A stretch of 50,019 bases of DNA, taken from the NCBI GenBank assembly GCA_002733575.1, contig NVWB01000025.1, forward strand, positions 1-50,019, written 5' to 3'. The notes beneath the pieces are model-generated. The model was not told the origin of the DNA, did not search any database, and was given only the letters and a program-made list of their open reading frames with translations. Positions 8,320-16,978 of the stretch are shown piece by piece. Origin of the DNA: Blastopirellula sp. (GTDB lineage: Bacteria; Planctomycetota; Planctomycetia; Pirellulales; Pirellulaceae). Numbering within the stretch: the stretch's first letter is position 1; each line of letters starts with the position of its first letter. The translations under genes and the position numbers were made by a program.

Positions 8320-9222
8320 ATGCCGGCTTCTACTAACAAAACGGAGTTGCTGTCTCCTGAACTGCTTGCGCAGTTAGAGCGTCTTGAATTGGTCAGTCGA
8401 AAGATCTTTCGGGGACGCATGAAAGGCGAACGCAAGAGTAAGCGGAAAGGCAATAGCGTTGAGTTTGCTGATTTCCGACCTTATGTCCACGGAGACGACC
8501 TCCGGTTCATTGATTGGAATACCTACGCGCGTTTAGATAAGTTGTTTTTGAAGCTCTTTCTTGAAGAAGAAGACCTGCATTTTTACACCTTGATAGACGC
8601 CAGCATGTCGATGGATTTTGGTGAGCCGACCAAATTGCAATACGCCAAGCAACTGGCCGCCTCGCTGGGCTACATCGGACTTTGTCGTGCTGATCGAGTC
8701 CGAATCGAAACCCTGGGAACCACTGTCAGAGATCCTGGCCCTGTACTCCGTGGTCGCCACAACTTATATCGCATGGTCGAATACTTAGAAGGCATCGAAC
8801 CAGGCGAAAACATTTCTTTATTAGAAGGCGTTAAAAACTTCTGCATCCGCAACTCAGGCAAAGGGGTGCTAATCCTCATCACCGACTTGATGGACAAAAC
8901 TGGCTACGAAGCCGCATTGCGTTTTCTAATGGCCCAGCAGATGGATGTCTATGTAATTCACACCCTGTCACCGGTGGAACTCAAACCGGAAGAACAGATC
9001 AAAGGTGATCTTAAACTGGTCGACTGCGAAGATTCTGATTTTGCTGAAATCACGGTCAGCCGACCACTGTTAGATCGATACAAAAAAACATTAGCTAGTT
9101 TCATTGACGGCGCTCGAACTTATTGTGCCAAGCGGGGCATGGTCTATACGCTGGCGAATACTGAAACGCCTGTTGATCAACTCGTCTCGACGTACCTTCG
9201 CCAACGAGGGCTCGTTCGATGA
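8320..9222 (+). CDS. DUF58 domain-containing protein
   Basis: This 300-residue protein carries the DUF58 signature, seen as FADFRPYVHGDDLRFIDWN (about 50-68), followed by a vWA-like core in which L-I-D-A-S-M-S-M matches the DxSxS metal site. It has no membrane helix and should be cytosolic, probably the adaptor between MoxR and the membrane vWA proteins. The start is ATG 8320. Its stop codon overlaps the next gene's start in an ATGA arrangement (9219-9222), so translation of the two is probably coupled. DUF58 proteins are found next to MoxR in many bacteria; biochemical function is not established. Confidence 0.92.
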   Translation: MPASTNKTELLSPELLAQLERLELVSRKIFRGRMKGERKSKRKGNSVEFADFRPYVHGDDLRFIDWNTYARLDKLFLKLFLEEEDLHFYTLIDASMSMDFGEPTKLQYAKQLAASLGYIGLCRADRVRIETLGTTVRDPGPVLRGRHNLYRMVEYLEGIEPGENISLLEGVKNFCIRNSGKGVLILITDLMDKTGYEAALRFLMAQQMDVYVIHTLSPVELKPEEQIKGDLKLVDCEDSDFAEITVSRPLLDRYKKTLASFIDGARTYCAKRGMVYTLANTETPVDQLVSTYLRQRGLVR

Positions 9223-11195
9223 TGTTTTTAAATACGCTAGGGCCGCTGAGTTGGGCGTTGCTGCTGATTATTCCGCCTGCGATTCTGGCCCTCTATTTTT
9301 TGAAACTACGCCGGCAACCTCTGGAAGTACCCAGCACGTATCTCTGGAGACGCACGATTGAAGACTTGCACGTCAACAGCTTATGGCAAAAGCTACGTCA
9401 AAGTATTTTGTTGTTCTTGCAGTTGCTCTTCATTTTTCTGATTATTATTGCCTGTCTCCGCCCTGGTTTTTCAGGCAGTTCGCTCGATGGGGATCGATTT
9501 ATTTTTCTGATCGATAACTCTGCCAGTATGAATGCTACCGATGTGGAAGACGCCGCGGATCGTTTGAGTGCAGCCAAAAACCATGTGGCCGATTTAATCG
9601 ATCAAATGAAGCGTGGTGATGTTGCCATGATTCTTAGTTTCTCAAACCGCGCTAAAATTGTCCATCAATATACCAATGATCGTCGTAAGTTATTGGCCAA
9701 ACTAAAAGCAATTGAACCAACCAACCGCACGTCAGATATCTCAGAAGCACTACGCGTTGCTTCGGGACTAGCCAACCCTGGGCAGAGTTCCTTTGAAGAA
9801 GGGGACGAAATGGTCGCCGAATCTAAACCTGCCACCATGTATATTTTCAGTGACGGGCAGTTTCCTTCCGTGCAAGACTTTTCGCTCGGCAACTTAAATC
9901 CTATCTATTTCCCGATCGGCAATCCCATCAGTAGCAACTTAGCCATTGTAGCCTTTAGTACACAGCGTAATCCTGAGCGTGAAAATCAACTACAAGCTTA
10001 TGCCCGTATCGAACGCTACGGAGACACCGCTCCAACGGAAGTGGAAGCCTCACTCTATTACAACGGTGATCTCCTCGACGTTTCGAGAGTCAGTATTCCT
10101 GAAGATGGCGCCGCTGGAGTTCAATTCGATTTAGGCACGCTGGAAGCTGGGAAGATTAAATTAGAGCTCGACGTCAAAGACGATTTTGCGTTAGACAACG
10201 TAGCCTACGCAGCCATTAACCCACCACGCAAAGCCAAAGTGCTAGTGGTTACTTCTGGCAACGAATATCTGCAATTCGCACTGGCAACGGATGAAATCGA
10301 AAAGATCTCGGACGTAGCCATCGTTGACCCTACTTTTTTGGAAGGCGATCAATACAAAGCAGAGTCGGCCATTGGTGCCTATGATCTGGTAATCTACGAA
10401 CAATGTGCCCCAGAAACAATGCCAAATGCCAACACGTTGTTCATCGGCATGAACCCACCGTCTGAAGGCTGGTCGTTCGGTGAAACGGCCAATATCCCAC
10501 AGATTATCGACACCACCAGATCGCACCCTATCATGAGCTTCATCGACTTGGGCAATGTCTCGATCTACGAAGCAAACGCGGTAAATGCACCACAGGGAGC
10601 CACTACACTGATAGATTCTGATATTGGCTCGCTCTTCACAATCGCACCGCGTGAAGGGTACGAAGATGCAGTCTTAGGGTTCGCTTTTCTGGCTATCGAA
10701 GATGGCAAGAGCTTTTACAATACCGAGTGGACGAAACGCTTAAGCTTTCCGGTGTTTGTGAAAAACATCGTAGAATACCTGGGCAATATCGAACGCGGGA
10801 ATACTGGCACTTCGATTCGCCCTGGGGCTCAGTTCAATTATCGCACGGAAGCCCCGATGCCAGAAATTCACATCAAACCACCCAGCGGAAAAGAGCGAAC
10901 GATTGGCCGACATGGACAAAACATGTTCAGCTTTAGCGAGACAGAAATGATTGGCACCTACGATGTTCGAGAAGGTGCCGCCAATGATGCCAGGCAACAT
11001 TTTTCGGTCAACATCTTTAACTCGCAAGAAAGTAACATTATCCCATCCAACGAAATTCAAACCGAATGGGAAGTCATCGAAGGCAAATCGCAGTGGAGTC
11101 CTGTTCGTAAAGAACTCTGGAAACTACTAATCGTGTTTGCCATCATTGTGCTAATCGTAGAGTGGTATATCTACAACCGCCGCGTTTATCTGTGA
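9219..11195 (+). CDS. BatA-like vWA membrane protein
   Basis: This 658-residue protein starts with the aerotolerance/BatA N-terminal region: a helix at about 11-29 ending in LYFLKLRRQPLEVPSTYLW, and a second helix at about 62-80. A vWA domain follows with the intact metal motif D-N-S-A-S-M (about 98), a conserved Thr (TSDISEAL), and FSDGQFP. The middle third is a beta-rich region probably exposed on the outer face, and a final helix (about 637-655) anchors the C-terminus. It overlaps the DUF58 gene by four bases, and a second ATG lies at 9222. It ends the operon. The pair of vWA membrane proteins in one operon suggests they form a complex whose assembly depends on MoxR (inference). Confidence 0.88.
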   Translation: MMFLNTLGPLSWALLLIIPPAILALYFLKLRRQPLEVPSTYLWRRTIEDLHVNSLWQKLRQSILLFLQLLFIFLIIIACLRPGFSGSSLDGDRFIFLIDNSASMNATDVEDAADRLSAAKNHVADLIDQMKRGDVAMILSFSNRAKIVHQYTNDRRKLLAKLKAIEPTNRTSDISEALRVASGLANPGQSSFEEGDEMVAESKPATMYIFSDGQFPSVQDFSLGNLNPIYFPIGNPISSNLAIVAFSTQRNPERENQLQAYARIERYGDTAPTEVEASLYYNGDLLDVSRVSIPEDGAAGVQFDLGTLEAGKIKLELDVKDDFALDNVAYAAINPPRKAKVLVVTSGNEYLQFALATDEIEKISDVAIVDPTFLEGDQYKAESAIGAYDLVIYEQCAPETMPNANTLFIGMNPPSEGWSFGETANIPQIIDTTRSHPIMSFIDLGNVSIYEANAVNAPQGATTLIDSDIGSLFTIAPREGYEDAVLGFAFLAIEDGKSFYNTEWTKRLSFPVFVKNIVEYLGNIERGNTGTSIRPGAQFNYRTEAPMPEIHIKPPSGKERTIGRHGQNMFSFSETEMIGTYDVREGAANDARQHFSVNIFNSQESNIIPSNEIQTEWEVIEGKSQWSPVRKELWKLLIVFAIIVLIVEWYIYNRRVYL

Positions 11196-11264
11196 TCAAA
11201 TAGTTTCTGGCCATTCCAATTACAACCCGAAGCGTTGGTTTTGAAGTTGCGCGATATTAATCTC

Positions 11265-11534
11265 GGGTGGCCGCGATGTCGGTTTTGGAGAACGCATACC
11301 ACTCAATCACGCTCGTTCAAAACGACGTCGGGGTCGACGCTAGTCGATTAGAGGTTAGAGAGCTTTTCATTATCCCCCTACAAATCCTGGCTTAAACTAG
11401 TTTGAACATTTCAATTGAGTTCGGTGAATTTTTGCCCCTGTAATCTCTGATGGCCTGTGGCCACACCGACGACGTTCCGAATACATTTGTTCCTGAAGCA
11501 CAGCCAACTCCGGAATCGTCGGCGGTGCTACCCG
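11265..11534. repeat. Dispersed structured element, copy A (full length)
   Basis: This 270-bp element occupies most of the 371-base gap between two convergent genes. It shares two blocks with copy B (36199-36462), and its 3' block (11438-11534) is also shared with copy C (42022-42118). The 5' block forms a hairpin: GATGTCGGTTTTG near 11275 pairs with CAAAACGACGTC near 11318. The 3' block has a TGGCC-TGT-GGCCA hairpin at 11451-11463 and a long imperfect stem, CACCGACGACGTTCCG with CGGAATCGTCGGCGGTG. The element ends 33 bases beyond the stop codon of the minus-strand gene at 11567. It contains no protein gene. Confidence 0.85.
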
Positions 11535-11566
11535 ATGGTAAACCGTCATGAACAATCCGCCGGCAA

Positions 11567-12748
11567 TCACTCTTTATTCTTTAGCACAATCTGCGTGAGT
11601 TCAGGCGAACAGTTCAGCCGGATTTGATGCGAACCAGCAATGCCTCGGCTGACGTGCATGAGCGTAGGGTCAGAGTAGAAAACGCCACTTGCGAATCGGA
11701 CACCATGATGGCTGGGGCTGACCAGCGGCCCGATCACAGGCAGGCGAATTTGGCCACCATGATTATGACCGGCCAGCATTAAATCAAACTGGTGTTCTAC
11801 CGACCAATCGATACGGTCTGGCGTGTGGCTAATTAACAACCGGAATTGATTCTTGAGACAAGGATCGGGCTTGAACTCCTCATCCGCCAATGGAGAATTG
11901 AACCATGGTCGCTCATTGCCTGCCAGAAAGATACTGGTTTCTGACAACTGAATTTGACTACAATTGCTACCTAAATCAATAAGTCCTAGATTCGTTAATG
12001 CAGTTCTTGCGGCAGGCACATCTTTTAAGCGTTTGTCATGATTACCTAAAATGAAATAGACGCCATGCTTTGCTTGCAGTTTGCCGAAAATCTCTGCCGA
12101 CCAATCAACGCAAGAATCTATGTCAAAAATATCGCCAGCAATGACAATCATGTCGGACTGTAATTGATTCGCCTGCTCGATTACCTGTTGATAAAAGGCT
12201 GAAGTCAAGTGGCCTGTTAGATGCAAGTCCGACAGATGGGTAATTGTGAATCCTTCCAGGTCACTCGGCAATTGTTTTAAATATAATTCCTTACGATTGA
12301 CCGTAAGGCTTAAAATCTGATTACCGGGAAACTTGGCAAGAAGGGAAGTTTTCCAATGATTAATCAGCGGGGCTTTAGCTCGTTCTTTCAAGTCTATTGA
12401 GCAGAGGGTTGTTTCATTGTAGTTCGCTTGATTGCTGTAGAATTCGCTACGATGAGACCACCAAAACAAGATGGCCACGATGAATGCCACCCAGCAGACA
12501 GGCAGGTAGAACAAAGGAGTCATTACCCAAACCATGGGCAAACTGAAATCAAGTTCACTTGGGGAATTAAAATACCACCAAGCCGTATACGCTGGAAGAA
12601 TCAGCGTAATCGCATAGATAAACTGTTCTACGATGTCGATCGTCTCTTGCTTCCATGCCATCGAATGTAAGATGCAATGGGCACGTGTCCAAATGGCAAA
12701 ATGTCCAACAACTGCGATACCGACCAACAGTAGAATCAACAACGTCAT
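11567..12748 (-). CDS. Membrane-anchored metallophosphoesterase
   Basis: This 393-residue protein has three N-terminal membrane segments (about 1-21, 41-62, 72-95) and a C-terminal calcineurin-like phosphoesterase domain. Metal-binding motifs in order are DLHLTGH (about 170), GDIFD (about 204), GNHD (about 236), the His in L-L-I-S-H-T-P-D, and GHNHGGQIRLP (about 332). This pattern matches the YkuE/YaeI type, some of which act on lipid-linked phosphates such as UDP-diacylglucosamine; the substrate cannot be read from sequence. The ATG at 12748 begins directly with the first membrane helix. It lies downstream of the PAS-GAF-receiver gene with 49 bases between them. Its 3' end is flanked by copy A of the dispersed element, which may serve as its 3' untranslated region. 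Confidence 0.88.
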   Translation of the reverse strand: MTLLILLLVGIAVVGHFAIWTRAHCILHSMAWKQETIDIVEQFIYAITLILPAYTAWWYFNSPSELDFSLPMVWVMTPLFYLPVCWVAFIVAILFWWSHRSEFYSNQANYNETTLCSIDLKERAKAPLINHWKTSLLAKFPGNQILSLTVNRKELYLKQLPSDLEGFTITHLSDLHLTGHLTSAFYQQVIEQANQLQSDMIVIAGDIFDIDSCVDWSAEIFGKLQAKHGVYFILGNHDKRLKDVPAARTALTNLGLIDLGSNCSQIQLSETSIFLAGNERPWFNSPLADEEFKPDPCLKNQFRLLISHTPDRIDWSVEHQFDLMLAGHNHGGQIRLPVIGPLVSPSHHGVRFASGVFYSDPTLMHVSRGIAGSHQIRLNCSPELTQIVLKNKE

Positions 12749-12797
12749 GTCGTATTAAGGCCGTTTTGAATTGGTGAGAGTATTCAGAAACTGAGGA

Positions 12798-14537
12798 CTA
12801 AGAAGGCGAGTCGTCATCGGAGTAGGCGGTCAAAATCATTTCAACCGTTTCAAGTAATTGATCTAAGCGAAATGGTTTGTACAGAATGGCATTCGGCAAT
12901 AATCCGGCTTGCCGTGCTTTTACAATCGAATGCCCTGGGTCATAACCAAAGCCGGTCATCAATATCATCGGCACAGGGCTAATGACTTCCTTCAATCTAA
13001 GGTACAACTGATGACCAGACATGTCGGGCAAATGAACATCACTCAAGATTACATCATACGAATCGCCATGCAAGTCAGGGCGTGTCATTGAAAGGGCTTC
13101 TGCAGCATTGGAAACCGTTTCGATTATACAGCCATAACGCTCAAGCAGGGCATGGGCCGCACTACGAACTGATTCGTCTTGATCAACCACTAACACGCGA
13201 ACATCTCGCAATTTAGGGCGATGCTCGACTTGAGCCGATTGCGGAACTGCTTGAGCCGGCGCCATTCGCTCGCCCACTTTTTGAATCACGCGTTTGATAT
13301 CGCGTCCGTTGCGAATGATCTGCCGCAAACGGTCTACCACTTCTTGATCGTGCCCGATGTAGCGTTCCATTACTTTGACAGCATCATTCAATACTTCATC
13401 GATTGGCAAAGCGACCGCACTATGTATTGCTTCCACGCTTGCTTGGGCAGTATTCGCGTGTTGGGCAACCAATAGTTCCAAGGTGTTTAAAGCCAAAGCC
13501 AGGTCTCGACAAAAAATCTCTAAGAACTGCAAGTCACTTTCGGTAAACGCTTGCGGCTCAGGGCTTTCTACATTAAACGAGCCAATCACTTGGTCGTGCA
13601 ACATCAGTGGAACGGTTAATGAACTTTTGGCTCCAATAAACCCTTCTAAGTAGAGAGGGTCAATTGATGTGTCTTCGCACAAATAGCTTTTGCCAGTCGA
13701 AGCCACAAACCCCGTGACTCCATTGTTCTTTGCTTGGGCAAACAATTCTCGTTCGGCTGCTTGCTTGTCAATTCCTAACGAAAGTAGCGGAACCAGTTCT
13801 CCGGTCCCTTGATCAAGCAATCGAATTTCGATCACATCGAACTTCAATAGATCTTTGGTGTAGTGCAAAATGTTGGACTTGAGGAGTTCGATTCGTTCCT
13901 CGACCTCCATATTAAACACTTCTTCGGTCGTCAGGTCGGCAAGTTCGATGCCTGCCTTATGAATGGCTTCCAGCTTTTGACGCTGTAATACTTCTTCAGT
14001 GACGTCTCGGATGGTGACAATTAAATGGTTGGGAGGCAGGTTTCCACAGATCACCGGAGCGGCATGGACTTGATAGTAGCAGTTGTCTTCGGTCCGCAAG
14101 GTCGAGCCACTGGCTTTGCGAGAAGTCAACGCGGTATGAAATGGGCAGAAATCTGGGCCCAAGATCTCAGGGCTACTGAGCGAAGTGTAAAAATTAAGGC
14201 CGACGATATTATCTCGCCCGGCCCATTTGGTCATACAATTGTTCGCCCAGAGAATTGTGTTGGCATCGTCCATCATCACCACACCATCAGGCATTCCTTC
14301 CAGAACTTGTTCGTTCTGCAAAAGGCTACCAATGCGGGTCGGGTCTTCAAAGTACTTGGTGCTGATCAAAACACCGTCGAAGTCGTTCTCTTTGAGATTG
14401 GCCAAAGCGTCTACGGCAGTCTGTACCCCGACCATGTCGCAGGTTTTGCGAAGATCGTCCCAGTCGGGTAGTCCCCCGACTTGTGAACTTAGACAGAGAA
14501 TTTTAGGCTTAGCCTCCAAAGCCTCAACTCCTTCCAT
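12798..14537 (-). CDS. PAS-GAF-receiver signalling protein without a kinase domain
   Basis: The protein has 579 residues. Residues about 8-65 resemble a degenerate receiver-like domain (KPKILCLSSQVGG). A PAS domain follows at about 76-190 (MPDGVVMMDDANTILWAN), then a GAF domain at about 225-355 (SLTVPLMLHDQVIGSFNVES). A helical stretch at about 375-435 looks like a dimerisation region but lacks an H-box. The C-terminal receiver domain (about 450-570) has the phosphoacceptor in ILSDVHLPDMSG, the Thr in ILMTGFG and the Lys in LYKPF. No ATPase boxes are present, so it needs an outside kinase. The ATG at 14537 is preceded by AAGGG at 9 bases. Output is unknown; it may work by protein contact. Confidence 0.85.
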   Translation of the reverse strand: MEGVEALEAKPKILCLSSQVGGLPDWDDLRKTCDMVGVQTAVDALANLKENDFDGVLISTKYFEDPTRIGSLLQNEQVLEGMPDGVVMMDDANTILWANNCMTKWAGRDNIVGLNFYTSLSSPEILGPDFCPFHTALTSRKASGSTLRTEDNCYYQVHAAPVICGNLPPNHLIVTIRDVTEEVLQRQKLEAIHKAGIELADLTTEEVFNMEVEERIELLKSNILHYTKDLLKFDVIEIRLLDQGTGELVPLLSLGIDKQAAERELFAQAKNNGVTGFVASTGKSYLCEDTSIDPLYLEGFIGAKSSLTVPLMLHDQVIGSFNVESPEPQAFTESDLQFLEIFCRDLALALNTLELLVAQHANTAQASVEAIHSAVALPIDEVLNDAVKVMERYIGHDQEVVDRLRQIIRNGRDIKRVIQKVGERMAPAQAVPQSAQVEHRPKLRDVRVLVVDQDESVRSAAHALLERYGCIIETVSNAAEALSMTRPDLHGDSYDVILSDVHLPDMSGHQLYLRLKEVISPVPMILMTGFGYDPGHSIVKARQAGLLPNAILYKPFRLDQLLETVEMILTAYSDDDSPS

Positions 14538-14894
14538 TCCTGAATGCCCTTATATGATTATACGGGAAAATGATCAGGGACAACTTAAATCAACAATAAA
14601 TCTCACTCTATCAACTTCGGTATTGGGGTTGCCGAAGTTAAGCTAAGCTGATTCTTTCTCTAAAAACCGCAAGTACTTTGACTGATGTAATTCTACCAAT
14701 CAGATTTAATAGAACTTCAGCAGTCATGTTTCAGCAAGCCAATTCAGTTTGACTTCATAAACGACTCTTTTTGTATGTTATTGGATATTCTCACATTAGC
14801 AAGCTTCGTCAATCATAGTTTTCAAAGTTTCTTGATTCCCGAGCAGGAATTCTCGTTAAAAATCCCTCGTGATGTTACGAGACATTTAAGGACA
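14538..14894. other. Intergenic gap between the receiver protein and the retropepsin-like gene
   Basis: No gene is seen. A hairpin with a perfect 8-bp stem, AACTTCGG (14613-14620) and CCGAAGTT (14632-14639), lies about 75 bases upstream of the minus-strand gene starting at 14537. It could be part of that gene's leader. The remainder is AT-rich and unremarkable. Confidence 0.4.
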
Positions 14895-14922
14895 TCGGAC
14901 CAAGAAAGTTCACTTGGTCTGG
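14895..14922 (-). terminator. Hairpin after the retropepsin-like gene
   Basis: GACCAAG (14898-14904) and CTTGGTC (14913-14919) form a perfect 7-bp stem with an 8-base loop, extended by a C-G pair and two wobble pairs. It starts 15 bases past the stop codon of the minus-strand gene at 14938. No clear U-run follows, so termination is only a possibility. Confidence 0.35.
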
Positions 14923-14937
14923 CAATTTAATTACTGG

Positions 14938-16002
14938 TCAATTGGATCGTGACTGCTGTTTTTTTGCGTTCCAGATCAGTTGCAATTTCTCATGCTGAAA
15001 TTCCGGGGTATAATGTTTAAACGTCTTTAAGGTGATGATTGCGCCCAAGTGTTCAGATTCGGGTGGCAGTATTGCCACTGCAACGTTTTTGGCAACCACC
15101 GCTCCCACTCGAATCTGTTCCAATTTGGCCAGCTTGGCTGATACCTTTTTGCCATCGGGCAGTGTAATTTTCTGGACTTGAAGCCCACGCAGATTAATGC
15201 CACAAGACTGCGCCATACTGCTTGGAATCAGTAGAATATCGTCTTTGGAACTCCAACTCATCATCACGGGAGAAATTTTATTTATTATGACTCCCAAACG
15301 TATTTTTCCGTTTTGAAGATAAACGGGTACTTGTTGCGCAAAAGCGATCTTTTCATAGCGATCAAGCAATTTCTGCCTACGCTCGAACGATACCGTAGGG
15401 CCAATCTTGTATTTTTCAGCCTGATTTAGCGAGGACATAGTGGCCTGATACCGCTGATCGAGTTCTTGTAGACTCTGGTTTAACGAAGTTATGGCAAGGC
15501 CCAATTGTTGAAGTTGATGGGTTAATTCGATCAGTAATTCACGTACATGCGGTTTTCCTGAGAGTTCTTCAGGCACAACTGCCGCTGACTGGCCCAGGGC
15601 AGTTTTCTTTAGTTGGCGTATCTCTAGTGCCAGTTTTTTCTCTTCATCAGTTCCTACACGCTTATTTTTCAGATATCCGGCCATACGATCAATGGCGGCA
15701 ACTACCTGCTGTTGTTGCTTCCATTGAGCCGCATTGGTTGAAATGGCCAATTCAAGTTGCTGTCGGATCGAGACAATTTGCTTCTCCACATCTGGAAGTT
15801 GAGCAATATTTTTCTGAAATTGAAGTTCCTCAGTGAAAATGAGGTACTCTCCATGTTTAATCAGGCCCAGTTGTTTGGGATTCATTTCTCCAAGAGCAGG
15901 ATAATTGACACAACAGGAAATGCCGAACAGTGCTGCCAACAGAAGATTAGCAAGGCTCAAAGGGAGATGCTTAAGAGTCGTTCTATGGCGATAAGCAAAC
16001 AT
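14938..16002 (-). CDS. Exported coiled-coil protein with a degenerate retropepsin-like domain
   Basis: This 354-residue protein has an N-terminal signal peptide (hydrophobic stretch about 16-35). A Gln- and Leu-rich region likely to form coiled coils spans about 60-220. The C-terminal 115 residues fit the clan AA retropepsin-like layout: VPVYLQNGKIRLGVIINK, then a flap-like ITLPDGKKVSAKLAKLEQI and a final GAIITLKTFKHYTPEF strand. Where active members have D-[ST]-G the sequence reads M-M-S-W-S-S-K-D-D before ILLIPSSMA, so the catalytic motif is missing. It is probably a non-catalytic binding domain (inference). It ends a transcription unit with a possible hairpin terminator. The family assignment is tentative. 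Confidence 0.7.
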   Translation of the reverse strand: MFAYRHRTTLKHLPLSLANLLLAALFGISCCVNYPALGEMNPKQLGLIKHGEYLIFTEELQFQKNIAQLPDVEKQIVSIRQQLELAISTNAAQWKQQQQVVAAIDRMAGYLKNKRVGTDEEKKLALEIRQLKKTALGQSAAVVPEELSGKPHVRELLIELTHQLQQLGLAITSLNQSLQELDQRYQATMSSLNQAEKYKIGPTVSFERRQKLLDRYEKIAFAQQVPVYLQNGKIRLGVIINKISPVMMSWSSKDDILLIPSSMAQSCGINLRGLQVQKITLPDGKKVSAKLAKLEQIRVGAVVAKNVAVAILPPESEHLGAIITLKTFKHYTPEFQHEKLQLIWNAKKQQSRSN

Positions 16003-16028
16003 CGATCAAAAACCTCGGGCAATAAATC

Positions 16029-16099
16029 GTAGGTCAGGCTGTGCCTGACGTTGAAGTTGTGTTGGCATTGAAATTCATGTCAGGCACAGCCTGACCTAC
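16029..16099. repeat. REP-like perfect 21-bp inverted repeat
   Basis: Arms at 16029-16049 and 16079-16099 are exact reverse complements, with a 29-base loop. Each arm is itself a small hairpin (GTCAGGC-TGT-GCCTGAC), so the unit can fold as one long stem or as two short ones. The recurring phrase is GGTCAGGCTGTGCCTGAC. It lies between two minus-strand genes, 27 bases upstream of the start at 16002. Similar palindromes are scattered in many bacterial genomes as REP-type elements; that link is from memory. Confidence 0.8.
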
Positions 16100-16175
16100 C
16101 TACTATCTTGTCACGAATTACCCATTATTGCAAAAAAATTGTGACTTGGATTCCCTGGCCGAGCAGGGGGTGGGT

Positions 16176-16208
16176 ATAAAAATAGAGCAGAGTTCGGGCT
16201 CTGCTCTA
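16176..16208 (-). terminator. Rho-independent terminator of the TerB-like gene
   Basis: A perfect 10-bp stem, TAGAGCAGAG (16183-16192) and CTCTGCTCTA (16199-16208), with a 6-base loop is followed on the minus strand by a TTTTT-containing tract. It lies 36 bases past the stop codon at 16244, in the right place and orientation. Confidence 0.88.
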
Positions 16209-16243
16209 TCGTATGAAAATGTTATCAAGATGACCGGATATCC

Positions 16244-16816
16244 TTAGTCAAAGGTTTCTTCCAAATCTTTCAGGCAGGCTTCTTCTGAGTGAGAGATCGT
16301 ATTTCCCCAGCGACCGAGGATACCTCCAAAGGCATTCACGACATTTCGAGCACGATCGATGATCCCTTTCTTCATTTTGGCCTGTTGCTCTTCATTCATT
16401 TCGGCAAGGATTGCCTTGACATAGGTTTTCCAGACATCAATGCTGGACTGCTTTGGGCCTTCTTCGAGCCAATTATGCAGTAACTGATAGCTTGCATGGC
16501 CTTCTTCGATATGCCATTCGGTAGCAGCTTGCATGATCACATTGCGTTCTTCGACCGTCAAAATCCCATCGGACCATGCGACTAACAGCAGCGGATATAA
16601 GGCCATTGCTGCCAAGTTTTCTTCCGTTATCCCTAATTCAAGCAAGTGCTTCAGTAGCTCTTGGTCATGAATACCGGTCGCTTTTTCTAAGTGTTCAAGC
16701 CGCTCTTCATCTTGGACTTGTTCCCAAAGTTTCTCCCAAAGCTCCTGGTTTTTCGGGACAAACATCGAGTCTAGTACCGATTTAAAATCCGTGGGTTGGT
16801 CATTAGGTTGTTTCAC
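16244..16816 (-). CDS. TerB-like domain protein
   Basis: This 190-residue acidic protein has no signal peptide or membrane helix. The central part (about 70-150) resembles the TerB/DjlA-type helical domain: M-A-L-Y-P-L-L-L-V-A-W-S-D-G followed by ILTVEERNVIMQAA, with the acidic D-G-x-[ILV]-x-x-x-E-x pattern typical of that fold. TerB-like domains are linked to tellurite resistance and to membrane-associated metal-sensing complexes; the precise role here is unknown. The start is GTG at 16816, with AAGGGA 7 bases upstream; the next internal ATG would cut 17 residues. It appears monocistronic and ends at a strong terminator. Confidence 0.72.
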   Translation of the reverse strand: MKQPNDQPTDFKSVLDSMFVPKNQELWEKLWEQVQDEERLEHLEKATGIHDQELLKHLLELGITEENLAAMALYPLLLVAWSDGILTVEERNVIMQAATEWHIEEGHASYQLLHNWLEEGPKQSSIDVWKTYVKAILAEMNEEQQAKMKKGIIDRARNVVNAFGGILGRWGNTISHSEEACLKDLEETFD

Positions 16817-16978
16817 TCTGAATTCCCTTTGTCAGATATAGTAATGTCAGATTTGATTTTTGGGTTAATTGCCTACATGGTATTCTACCTCTTCATAAGC
16901 AGTGCTACCAGACAGTATCGGCTTGATTTGATGGCTGGAACTGCAAGTTAGATAGCTACAATTTGTGTGCGATTTGAA

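Noticed and set aside
14025..14471. Plus-strand frame of 148 codons antisense to the PAS-GAF-receiver gene
   Set aside because: It mirrors the coding frame and has no family resemblance.
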